From contig CAVZTX010000022.1 in NCBI GenBank assembly GCA_963778375.1, positions 1 through 64,000 of the forward strand: DNA of 64,000 nt. The letters run 5' to 3'. Source of the stretch: CAVZTX01 sp963778375 (GTDB lineage Bacteria > Chloroflexota > Ktedonobacteria > Ktedonobacterales > Ktedonobacteraceae). Made by a program: the position numbers and the translations under genes. The notes below the pieces were generated by a model, which saw only the letters and a list, made by a program, of their open reading frames with translations, did no database searches and was not told the DNA's origin. Below, in pieces: positions 34,848 through 42,823 of this stretch (the first letter of the stretch is position 1; every line of letters starts with the position of its first letter).

Positions 34848-35729
34848 TCACGCAAAATGCGGCACCACCGTCTCCACAAACCGCTCCAACGACTCCGGAT
34901 CCAAAAACCGGAACATAAAATGGGTCACTCCCACCTCGCGGAACCGCTCCAACTCCCCAATCACCTCCGCACTACTTCCCGCCACAAAATGCTTCTGCTC
35001 GCTACGCACCACCTGATCCGGCTTCTCCGAAACACTCGCCGTACTCAAATACGTCAGCTTAATCTCCGCCGGATCCCGCCCCACCTGCTCGCAATGCCTT
35101 CTCAAAATCGCCACCTTACGCGCATACTCCTCCACCGTACACGAATTGAAATTCCACCAATCCGCCCGCCTCGCCACAATCGCCAGCGTCTTCTCCTCAC
35201 CCCCACCTCCAATCAGAAGCGGAATAGCAGGCTCCGGTCTCGGCACACAATAAGCATCCCGAACACTATAATGCTTCCCCACAAACGTCACCGGAGCCGA
35301 AGCCCACATCGCCTTCACAATAATCGCAGCCTCCTCCAACTGCTCCAACCGCGTCCGCGTATCTGGAAACGTGTACCCATACGCCTCGTACTCATCCTCC
35401 TTCCAACCCGCCCCCAACCCCAAAATAAACCTCCCACCCGAAGCCAACTGAAGATTAGCCGCCATCTTCGCCACTAGAGCCGGATTGCGATACGACTGGC
35501 ACAACACCAGCGCCCCCACGCGAAACGCAGGAAACTCCCCCGCGAAATAACTCAACGTCGTCAAACACTCATGCGTCGCCGTCTCCCCCAACTGCAAATG
35601 ATCCTCTGCCCATAGTGTACTAAACCCCCTCGCCCTCCGAATCAAGCCGCGATTGTACTCGAATAGCTCGCTCCCTGGAAAGTTTAGGGGAAACGGCTGA
35701 AGCATGAGACCAAATTCGATGGTAGACAT
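34848..35729 (-). CDS. LLM-class flavin (F420)-dependent oxidoreductase
   Basis: A 293-aa luciferase-like TIM barrel: IEFGLMLQPFP, ARGFSTLWAEDHL, RVGALVLCQSYRNPALVAKM, RFILGLGAGWKEDEYEAYG (phosphate/flavin loop) and PAIPLLIGGGGEEKTL. These are strongly typical of F420-dependent members of the family. Substrate unknown. GGGAGG precedes the start. It is monocistronic and converges with the SnoaL-like gene. Confidence 0.9.
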   Translation of the reverse strand: MSTIEFGLMLQPFPLNFPGSELFEYNRGLIRRARGFSTLWAEDHLQLGETATHECLTTLSYFAGEFPAFRVGALVLCQSYRNPALVAKMAANLQLASGGRFILGLGAGWKEDEYEAYGYTFPDTRTRLEQLEEAAIIVKAMWASAPVTFVGKHYSVRDAYCVPRPEPAIPLLIGGGGEEKTLAIVARRADWWNFNSCTVEEYARKVAILRRHCEQVGRDPAEIKLTYLSTASVSEKPDQVVRSEQKHFVAGSSAEVIGELERFREVGVTHFMFRFLDPESLERFVETVVPHFA

Positions 35730-36119
35730 ACACGAAACCTCCCTTCCTGAGAATCATAGCTCTAGGCAATGCTTCATGCAAGGTCTTTCATTATTGTATC
35801 CGCCGTCTCCTACCGCTCAGATTTTAGCATAGTTTTCTGCGCGTTCGCCATTTTCCAGACTAGTCATACAAGGGCTTATATGTTATAATCACATAAGTAT
35901 TGTAGAACTTTTTGCAAAAGTTCTCTAAAATAACTCCACTTCAAGCGCAATTGACACGAAAATTTGTTCAAATACTGGATATGGGGATCTACCTTTTCTT
36001 CGACCTAACACAGTGATTTTTCATAGTAGAGCCAACCAAACATTCCTTCTGAGTAGAAGGATAGGACCGAGTTAGGAGCATACCCTAGCGAAACAATAAT
36101 TTTACAATGGTCTGTACTT

Positions 36120-36165
36120 AGGCTTTGCAAGCCTGCTCCTCTTTTTATGGGGGCCTGAGTTCAGG
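36120..36165 (+). promoter_or_regulatory. Leader with two hairpins and a T-tract before the TIR gene
   Basis: AGGCTT and AAGCCT (36120-36134) form a six-base stem with a three-base loop, followed by CTCCTCTTTTT, like a terminator. A second small palindrome, CCTGAGTTCAGG, lies at 36154-36165, 18 bases before the start. Attenuation is one possible reading. The region 35730-36119 is AT-rich and has an extended -10 (TGTTATAAT, 35880-35888) but no gene. Confidence 0.35.
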
Positions 36166-36182
36166 ATCGGTGACAGAAACGT

Positions 36183-37991
36183 ATGGATAACAACATTCAT
36201 TCCAGGTTGGTTACAAAACTCTTAGAGGTATCAGGTATGGATGATTATGCCGTGCGCACTTCTTTGATACAGAACATTCAGGGTCACCGCCATCTGGTTC
36301 GTCACAATCAAGATGCTCAAGCTGATGTTACTTTTATTGTGAATGGGTTAGCTGAAATGCGCTTCTCAGACGGCACATGGGCGCTTTTAACCTTTATCGA
36401 TAACGCATTAGCACGAGTACCACCTGCCATACCCTTAAAGACTCAACTAGAGGAATTACGACAACTGCTGGTAGATAAGCGAACGAATTCATCACAATCT
36501 TCACCTCCAGCATCAACACCTGCTCCTTTGGGGCAGATACAGCAAACAACGATAGATAATCCATCTAACAAGGAGAATAACAAAGCTGATATCCTTCTTG
36601 TACGGGAAACTCAACCTGACGTTGCTCACATTCAACCTTCTTCTCTCCTTCAGCACAAGATCGAAACTCAGGACTTCGATGTCTTTTTGAGCTACAATAG
36701 TGGAGATAGAACGGCAGTAAAAAAGATCGGAGAGGATTTAAAGAAACATGGTATTCTCCCCTGGCTTGATGTGTGGGAGTTGCGTCCTGGTCTTCCCTGG
36801 CAAAGAGCGCTAGAACAACAAATACGCACAATCAAATCGGCGGCGGTATTTGTTGGTAAGACAGGAATGGGGCCATGGCATCTCTCAGAAATGGACGCGC
36901 TTTTACGCCAATTTAAGAAACGCAATTGTCCTGTTATTCCAGTCCTCCTTCCCGATGCTCCTCAGGAACCGGAGCTTCCAATCTTTCTCGAGGAGATGAG
37001 CTGGGTCGACTTTCGCAAACAGGAACCCGACCCTTTTGAAGAGTTACTCTGGGGCATTACCGGGCAACCGCCGCTACCAGGCGTCGATGCAACTCAGGAA
37101 ATCCAACCAGCCGCTAACACAATTGTCTATCCGGTGCATTTCTGGAAGCCTGTTGTAGATGATTTCTACACAATGGCGCATACGTACTTTGATGACATAG
37201 GAGTAATGCACACGAGGGTTGTTGAAGTTTGTAATCCATTTATCAAAGGACAGCTTATTTGGCCCGATCAGCATCAGAGAACCATCAAGTCCATCGTTGA
37301 GCTAGCTGAATCTGCCGATAAATTCTCCGACCTACTCGCAACTATCGACCAAACTTCGCTCAGCGGAGCCGACGTATCTCCACAACAACTACTCAAGCTT
37401 ACAATTGGCCTCTTCGCAATTAAACGGCATATAAGAGACTTAGAGACACATGCTGCCGCATTCCCTAATAATGGCAAGACACTATCTAAACCTTTGATGC
37501 GTCAACAAATGCTCCGCTCTCTTGAGTTATTACAGCAGAGTATGAAAGAAGTACAATCCATTTATACATCCATCGCTCCAACAAAAACACCTGTCCACCT
37601 GCAAGTGGACACACTTCAGACTAATCTATCGATCACGCCAGATGACTCGAACGCTCGAGGGCAAATTGTACCTATCCAGAGACAGCCAATAAAGCTCTCA
37701 GACCCCGATAAAGATGCTCTGGCCAGTAGCCTTTTAAAATGTCCTTGCATCAGCGATAGCAACAGAAGGGAGGCAGTACTAAGGCGCCTGCCTGAAAATA
37801 TCCGAAATTCCAGGATTAAGGACTCACGACAGGATATCGATGTGCAAAACATTGTCGAGGCGTGCGCTAACTATCCAGGAGGTATAGAAAGCCTGATCGC
37901 AGCAGTGCGTTTCTACGACAAAGCCACGTGGCAGATGCTAGAAGTTGATGCGGTCCTCCACAGAATCATGCTAGCGCACCCAGAATCCTGA
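36183..37991 (+). CDS. TIR-domain protein flanked by effector-associated domains
   Basis: A 602-aa protein. Residues 1-100 form a small helical domain like the N-terminal effector-associated (EAD) modules of bacterial conflict proteins. Residues about 164-300 are a TIR domain: DFDVFLSYNSGD at its start, WLDVWELRPGLPW, AAVFVGKTGMGPW and the putative catalytic glutamate E236 in HLSEMDALL. NAD+ cleavage is the usual activity. Residues about 320-465 are helical and unassigned. The last 95 residues (LLKCPCISDSNRREAVL and ACANYPGGIESLIAAVRFY) match the EAD2-type domain described in multicellular bacteria. EADs recruit partners carrying the same domain. Three small helical genes follow on the strand. 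Start at 36183; the binding site is weak. Confidence 0.8.
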   Translation: MDNNIHSRLVTKLLEVSGMDDYAVRTSLIQNIQGHRHLVRHNQDAQADVTFIVNGLAEMRFSDGTWALLTFIDNALARVPPAIPLKTQLEELRQLLVDKRTNSSQSSPPASTPAPLGQIQQTTIDNPSNKENNKADILLVRETQPDVAHIQPSSLLQHKIETQDFDVFLSYNSGDRTAVKKIGEDLKKHGILPWLDVWELRPGLPWQRALEQQIRTIKSAAVFVGKTGMGPWHLSEMDALLRQFKKRNCPVIPVLLPDAPQEPELPIFLEEMSWVDFRKQEPDPFEELLWGITGQPPLPGVDATQEIQPAANTIVYPVHFWKPVVDDFYTMAHTYFDDIGVMHTRVVEVCNPFIKGQLIWPDQHQRTIKSIVELAESADKFSDLLATIDQTSLSGADVSPQQLLKLTIGLFAIKRHIRDLETHAAAFPNNGKTLSKPLMRQQMLRSLELLQQSMKEVQSIYTSIAPTKTPVHLQVDTLQTNLSITPDDSNARGQIVPIQRQPIKLSDPDKDALASSLLKCPCISDSNRREAVLRRLPENIRNSRIKDSRQDIDVQNIVEACANYPGGIESLIAAVRFYDKATWQMLEVDAVLHRIMLAHPES

Positions 37992-38072
37992 ATCCCATCT
38001 TAATAGTTAAGACAACTTGGTGATGATATTCAGACACATCTATGAACAGAGAGCGTTCTCAAGTAGGTTCCA

Positions 38073-38468
38073 GTGTCAAATCTCGCAAATCAGGCAAAAA
38101 AGCTCAGAATTAATCCCGACGATGCAGAAACACCATCGACAGATAAGGTGCGATTGTATAAATCTACCCTCGAAACGATCGAAGAATGGCTTGATACAGG
38201 TGATACTCGAAAATTGACACTCGATGCATTGGAAATACTTATCAAAGATGTACTTGATGTGATAAAGGGAATACGCGGGATATCTCTTGGAGACCTCGGA
38301 TCAGAGGCATCAGTAAGTGCAATTCTTGAAAATCTACGCAAGGCCCGTACTGAGTTAAATGACGCATCAACTGTACTAGAAAAAAGAGGCACAACTCATG
38401 CGTTCTTTGAACGACTTACTAAGTGTCAGGAGTATCTCTCGACGGCACTTCGATACTTTGGAAGCTAG
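38073..38468 (+). CDS. Small helical protein of the TIR locus, copy A
   Basis: A 131-aa all-helical protein of unknown family, read from a GTG at 38073 (weak binding site). It is a paralogue of the next gene: both share the order VRLYKSTLETIEEW / LEVYQHTLDEIRKL, then a DALEIL / DVLNVL helix, an ARTELNDAS / ARAELSVAS helix and a C-terminal YLSTALRYF / SLTEALKHF. There is an alternative ATG at 38042 in another frame whose 23-codon text ends just inside this gene; a frameshift of the N terminus is therefore possible. Position suggests a partner or immunity role for the TIR protein, which remains inference. Confidence 0.5.
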   Translation: MSNLANQAKKLRINPDDAETPSTDKVRLYKSTLETIEEWLDTGDTRKLTLDALEILIKDVLDVIKGIRGISLGDLGSEASVSAILENLRKARTELNDASTVLEKRGTTHAFFERLTKCQEYLSTALRYFGS

Positions 38469-38522
38469 TACAGGCAGAGGATCAATAAAGTAGCATAGTC
38501 AAGCGATGTTGAGTACTACGCG

Positions 38523-38936
38523 ATGCAAGTATATAGCTTCCTGCAACACAATGCATATGCTCTGGGTATTGACCTCGGTACGTCAACAGACAACCAGAAA
38601 CTTGAGGTCTACCAACACACGCTTGACGAGATTCGTAAGTTACCAGACGTGGTTGACATGCGAACGATCAGTATAGATGTATTGAATGTGCTCGAAGGCG
38701 ACCTTCGCAACATAATTTCTGGGTTAGACACTATGAGTATGCAATCCGATGGACCAGCTCAGGCACGATCACTAGTAGCTATAAAAACATACACGCGGCA
38801 AGCACGGGCAGAATTGTCCGTTGCATCGGATATGCTCAATCGAGATGATAGCAATTCGGCAAACGCACGCCGGGATTATTATACTGCTATAATCAATTGG
38901 CAAGAGTCTCTTACGGAAGCGCTGAAGCACTTCTAA
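38523..38936 (+). CDS. Small helical protein of the TIR locus, copy B
   Basis: A 137-aa helical protein beginning at ATG 38523, paralogous to the gene at 38073 along its whole length at low identity. It has no signal peptide, membrane helix or catalytic motif. Tandem diverged duplicates next to a toxin-like gene are often immunity or specificity factors that evolve quickly, but nothing in the sequence proves this. It is separated from copy A by 54 bases. Confidence 0.55.
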   Translation: MQVYSFLQHNAYALGIDLGTSTDNQKLEVYQHTLDEIRKLPDVVDMRTISIDVLNVLEGDLRNIISGLDTMSMQSDGPAQARSLVAIKTYTRQARAELSVASDMLNRDDSNSANARRDYYTAIINWQESLTEALKHF

Positions 38937-39064
38937 GGGGATAGATCAGATACTTCTAACAGAATACCGTCGCTTACAGAGGATAGCATATTGACTTCTG
39001 AAATAAATATGCTACAATTGATAAGGATGGTACAGATGTTCTAGTCATTAGAAAGGTGAAACTT

Positions 39065-39601
39065 ATGAGTGAAGACAGAGGCAGAGTGGTCGCTAGCCTA
39101 AGACCCAAAGATCACAACTTACCAAAGCTTTCACTGAATGATTTCCTTACTAAAGCACGAAGGTATCTGCATGCATTTGTTTCTAAACAAACATATTTAC
39201 ATGATTTACTCACTTTTTTCAGTAATGAACAAGAGCTATGGCCCGATCAAGGGGAACTTTTCATAATCAAGTTGGAAGCGGTACAAGAGCCGATTCTGGA
39301 ACTTTGTACATTGTTAGGCAAATCAACACATCTCCCCGTATCTGTAGTACCACTCCGCTATCCACTCATCGTAGCACTGTATCATATTAACGAACAGATT
39401 AATTCAACATCAGCGCTTGTTAATGCATACGCTACGAGCTATCGAACATCTTCGAAAACCAGGATCCGTCAACATCAAGAGATACTAAGGAAAATCTCAC
39501 AAATAGTAAGCATAAGCGAAGAGATTTTGGACCTCGCTCGTATTTTAATTGACCAATCGCAATTTGAAGAGCGCCGGCTTTCACAGCCCAGGCCCGGATA
39601 G
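39065..39601 (+). CDS. Small helical protein of the TIR locus, related to the TIR protein's middle region
   Basis: Start at ATG 39065, behind AAAGGTG with seven bases spacing (GTG 39056 is the alternative). The 178-aa product is helical. It carries ELWPDQGELF where the TIR protein has LIWPDQHQRT, with similar helices before and after (KISQIVSISEEILDLARIL against LELLQQSMKEVQSIYTSI), so it may be a free-standing copy of that middle region. No function is known. It ends the locus; the MFS gene lies convergent beyond. Confidence 0.55.
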   Translation: MSEDRGRVVASLRPKDHNLPKLSLNDFLTKARRYLHAFVSKQTYLHDLLTFFSNEQELWPDQGELFIIKLEAVQEPILELCTLLGKSTHLPVSVVPLRYPLIVALYHINEQINSTSALVNAYATSYRTSSKTRIRQHQEILRKISQIVSISEEILDLARILIDQSQFEERRLSQPRPG

Positions 39602-39764
39602 ATCTTTTATACCACATCAAATCTCCATCCTCTCTACTCCTCATACCCCAACGGGTCCCTATTCAACTCCCTCCGTTAAAATCGCCACATCAGCAAAAAC
39701 TCAAATCACCCTTGCTTCCTCTCCAAATCCAAGGAGACAAACTTCCTCGCCTCTTGCCGACACC

Positions 39765-40997
39765 TCACACCTCTGGGCTCATTCCCCCCAACCGCCTCAT
39801 CTCCGGCCACACCAGAGCCACCAGCAGCACCACCAAAATCGTCCCAATGCCACCACCCGCTACCGCGATAACCGGCCCAAAGAACTGCGCCACTAAACCC
39901 GACTCAAATCCGCCCAGTTCATTAGATGCCCCAATAAAAATGAAATTGACCGCCGAAATGCGACCAAGCAAGGCATTAGGCGTGCGCGTCATCAACAACG
40001 TACTACGAATCACCACGCTGATATTGTCGAATCCACCTAGAAAGGCTAGCATTAGCAGTGACAGCCAGAACGAGCGCGATATACCAAAGACAATCGTCGC
40101 CACGCCAAAACCCATCACAGCCAGTAGCAGTGTTCTTCCGGCTCGCTTGAACGGCGGCATATGCGCAATTCCAAACGACATACACAACGCCCCAATAGAT
40201 GGCGCGGCTCTCAGCCAACCCAGTCCCGCCGGGCCAACATTCAGGATATTCTTCGCATAGATGGGCAGTAGCGTTGTAGCGCCTCCCAGCAGTACAGCGA
40301 ACATATCGAGCGTAATCGAAGCCAGGATCACCCGCGTGCTGCGTAGGAACTTCAACCCCTCTCCCAGCGACTGCAGCGTCGTCGTCTCAACCCTGGGAGC
40401 AGCCTCTCGAATCTCACGCAGAAAGAAGAGCAGGCACACGAAGACCAGAATACCCCCGGCATTGATCGCATACACGAACGTCGCGCCCCCTAGCACAGCG
40501 ATCAGCAGACCCCCCAAGGCCGGGCCAATTACCGACGCCAGTTGCCCAACGCTGCTATCCCACGTCGCGGCATTCTCGAAAGCGTTTTCCGTAACAACCT
40601 GTGGAACCAGCGTAGAAGCTGCCGGGCTATTGAAAGCAGCCGCGCAGCCATACAGCACTAAGCAGCCATAGATCAACACCAACGATCCATGTGTAAAGGA
40701 TAAGACCGTCAGCCCAACCGAGACCAACGCCAGCATAATCTGGGAAATGATGACGATATATTTCCGATTGAAGCGATCAATAATATGCCCCGCTGGCAAT
40801 GAAAGGAGTATAACGGGGATCACCAACGCCAACCCAACGCCACCGAGCACAAGGGCAGAGCCTGTTCGCTCGTAAAGCTCCCAACCAATGGCTACATCGA
40901 TCATCCTCTCGCCCAGCCCGGCAATAAAAATACCTATAAGTAAAAGACGGAAACCACTAAAACGTAACGCCTGATAGGGATCGTGGGTATCGGACAC
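39765..40997 (-). CDS. MFS transporter (12-helix drug/siderophore exporter type)
   Basis: Start set at GTG 40997, behind AGAGGAG; an in-frame start at 41060 would lie upstream of the promoter seen at 41028-41036. The 410-aa product has twelve hydrophobic segments; LLLIGIFIAGLGERMIDVAI opens the first and SLPAGHIIDRFNRKYIVIIS is the conserved loop 2-3 motif of the MFS_3/EntS group. Helix 4-5 has PAASTLVPQVVTENAFENAA, also typical. It probably exports a small molecule using the proton gradient. The substrate is unknown. Confidence 0.88.
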   Translation of the reverse strand: MSDTHDPYQALRFSGFRLLLIGIFIAGLGERMIDVAIGWELYERTGSALVLGGVGLALVIPVILLSLPAGHIIDRFNRKYIVIISQIMLALVSVGLTVLSFTHGSLVLIYGCLVLYGCAAAFNSPAASTLVPQVVTENAFENAATWDSSVGQLASVIGPALGGLLIAVLGGATFVYAINAGGILVFVCLLFFLREIREAAPRVETTTLQSLGEGLKFLRSTRVILASITLDMFAVLLGGATTLLPIYAKNILNVGPAGLGWLRAAPSIGALCMSFGIAHMPPFKRAGRTLLLAVMGFGVATIVFGISRSFWLSLLMLAFLGGFDNISVVIRSTLLMTRTPNALLGRISAVNFIFIGASNELGGFESGLVAQFFGPVIAVAGGGIGTILVVLLVALVWPEMRRLGGMSPEV

Positions 40998-41027
40998 GCT
41001 GCTCCTCTGTGAATTAATGATGAACAG

Positions 41028-41036
41028 ATTATAGCA
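41028..41036 (-). promoter_or_regulatory. Extended -10 promoter of the MFS gene
   Basis: On the minus strand TGCTATAAT (41036-41028) forms an extended -10. Transcription would start near 41020, giving a leader of about 23 bases to the GTG start at 40997. Confidence 0.5.
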
Positions 41037-41335
41037 TAGCCCTCCATCAATCCACAGCAAAGATTTGAAACACCCCTTGCTTGTTTCCCAAATCTAGGGT
41101 ATACTCTAAGCAAGCAAGAGGCAACCCTTCCCCGCCTCTCATTTCATCGCATCGTCAATTCTATTCCTCCTTATGAAAGTTCTCACCGCAATTTTGTCGG
41201 GCACAGGCAATGAGCCACCACTCTCAATAGTAGCGGCCCTGGATGGAACAGGGAAACTTCATTTGACACTACTTCATATTGCATCATATCTTATCAATAA
41301 GATTGTTGACCATAAGAACGAGGAGACACACTTCC

Positions 41336-42814
41336 ATGACCACCGTTTCTTCCACGAAATTAATGGACCCGCAAGTCTGGGCTGGAAAAATCTTCAATGG
41401 CGAGTGGATCGCACCAACTGGTGGTGAATACCAGGTCATTGAGCCAGCTACAGGAAATCAACTAGGCGTTGTTGGCCGTGCTAGCCTTGAGGACGTGCGG
41501 CAAGCTGCTGAGCGTGCTGCAGAGGCTCAGAAAGCATGGGCTAGTACTCCATTTGACGCTCGCGCACGAGTGCTACGCCGCGCCGGCCAAATCTGGGAAG
41601 AGCAAGCCGCAGATGTACAGCAGTGGATCATCCGCGAATCCGGTTCGACCGCACCGAAGGCCGGTTTCGAACTCCACGTTGCCGCCAATGAGTGTTATGA
41701 GGCCGCGGCCCTAGCCACACAGCCCTATGGGCGACTGCTACGGTCGGAAGCGCCCCGCCTAAGCCTTGCCCGCCGCTTACCGGCAGGTGTCGTGAGCGTC
41801 ATCGCTCCATTCAATGTCCCGCTCATTCTATCCATTCGCTCAGTAGCTCCCGCTCTTGCACTCGGCAACGCCGTCCTGCTCAAGCCAGACCCACGAACCG
41901 CGGTCTGCGGTGGAGTTGCCCTCGCCCGCGTCTTCGAGCAAGTTGGACTACCTCCAGGCGTATTCCATGTGCTGCCAGGAGGAGCCGACATCGGCGAGGC
42001 ACTGGTCACCGATCCACACGTGCGAGTGGTTAGCTTCACAGGCGCGAGTGCCACTGGTCGTCACGTGGCCGAACTGGCCGCCAGACATCTCAAGCGGGTG
42101 CTTCTTGAACTCGGAGGCAACAGTGCATTGATCGTCCTCGACGATGTTGACATCGATCGCGCCGTTTCCGCCGGGGCATGGGGATCATACTTCCATCAAG
42201 GCCAGGTCTGCATGGCCACCAGCCGTCATCTCGTTCATGAAAGCATCGCCGATGCCTACGTCGAGCGCCTCGCTGCTACCGCCAACCACCTGCCCGTAGG
42301 AGACCCCGCGAAGGAAGAAGTCGTCCTCGGCCCTATTATCGACGAGCATCAACGGGATAAAATCCATGGCTTCGTCACAGCCAGCGTGAACGCCGGTGCT
42401 CGACTCGCGGCCGGAGGCAAGTACGAGGCGCTCTTCTATCAACCAACCGTCCTCGCCGACGTAACACCGGGCATGCCAGCCTATGACAACGAGATCTTTG
42501 GCCCGGTAGCACCCGTGACGCGCTTCTCAACCCTCGACGAGGCAGCGGCTCTCGCAAGCGGCACCGAATACGGCTTGTCGCTCGGCATTCTTACCAGGGA
42601 CGTAATGAAGGGCCTGGAACTGGCCGAACGTATTCCCAGTGGCATCGTCCACATTAACGATCAGACCATCAATGATGAAGCAGTTGTTCCTTTCGGCGGT
42701 GTCGGCGCATCAGGTACAGGGTCGCGCCTCGGCGGTCCAGAATGGAACATCGACGCGTTCACTGAAACCCAATGGGTCACGGTTCGCGGCGACATCGCTC
42801 CTTACCCAATGTAA
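41336..42814 (+). CDS. Aldehyde dehydrogenase family protein, benzaldehyde-dehydrogenase-like
   Basis: Start at 41336 (MTTVSSTKLMDPQVWAGK), with AGGAG ten bases upstream. The 492-aa enzyme has the NAD(P) fold and active site: APFNVPLILSIRSVAPALAL, LLKPDPRTAVCGG, FTGASATGRH, LLELGGNSALIVL (general base glutamate) and FHQGQVCMATSRHLV, where the cysteine is the nucleophile. EIFGPVAPVTRF and the C-terminal PFGGVGASGTGSR are complete. The motif variants are those of NAD-dependent benzaldehyde and related aryl-aldehyde dehydrogenases. It oxidises an aldehyde to the acid in the cytosol. Confidence 0.9.
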   Translation: MTTVSSTKLMDPQVWAGKIFNGEWIAPTGGEYQVIEPATGNQLGVVGRASLEDVRQAAERAAEAQKAWASTPFDARARVLRRAGQIWEEQAADVQQWIIRESGSTAPKAGFELHVAANECYEAAALATQPYGRLLRSEAPRLSLARRLPAGVVSVIAPFNVPLILSIRSVAPALALGNAVLLKPDPRTAVCGGVALARVFEQVGLPPGVFHVLPGGADIGEALVTDPHVRVVSFTGASATGRHVAELAARHLKRVLLELGGNSALIVLDDVDIDRAVSAGAWGSYFHQGQVCMATSRHLVHESIADAYVERLAATANHLPVGDPAKEEVVLGPIIDEHQRDKIHGFVTASVNAGARLAAGGKYEALFYQPTVLADVTPGMPAYDNEIFGPVAPVTRFSTLDEAAALASGTEYGLSLGILTRDVMKGLELAERIPSGIVHINDQTINDEAVVPFGGVGASGTGSRLGGPEWNIDAFTETQWVTVRGDIAPYPM

Positions 42815-42823
42815 GGCATTGCT

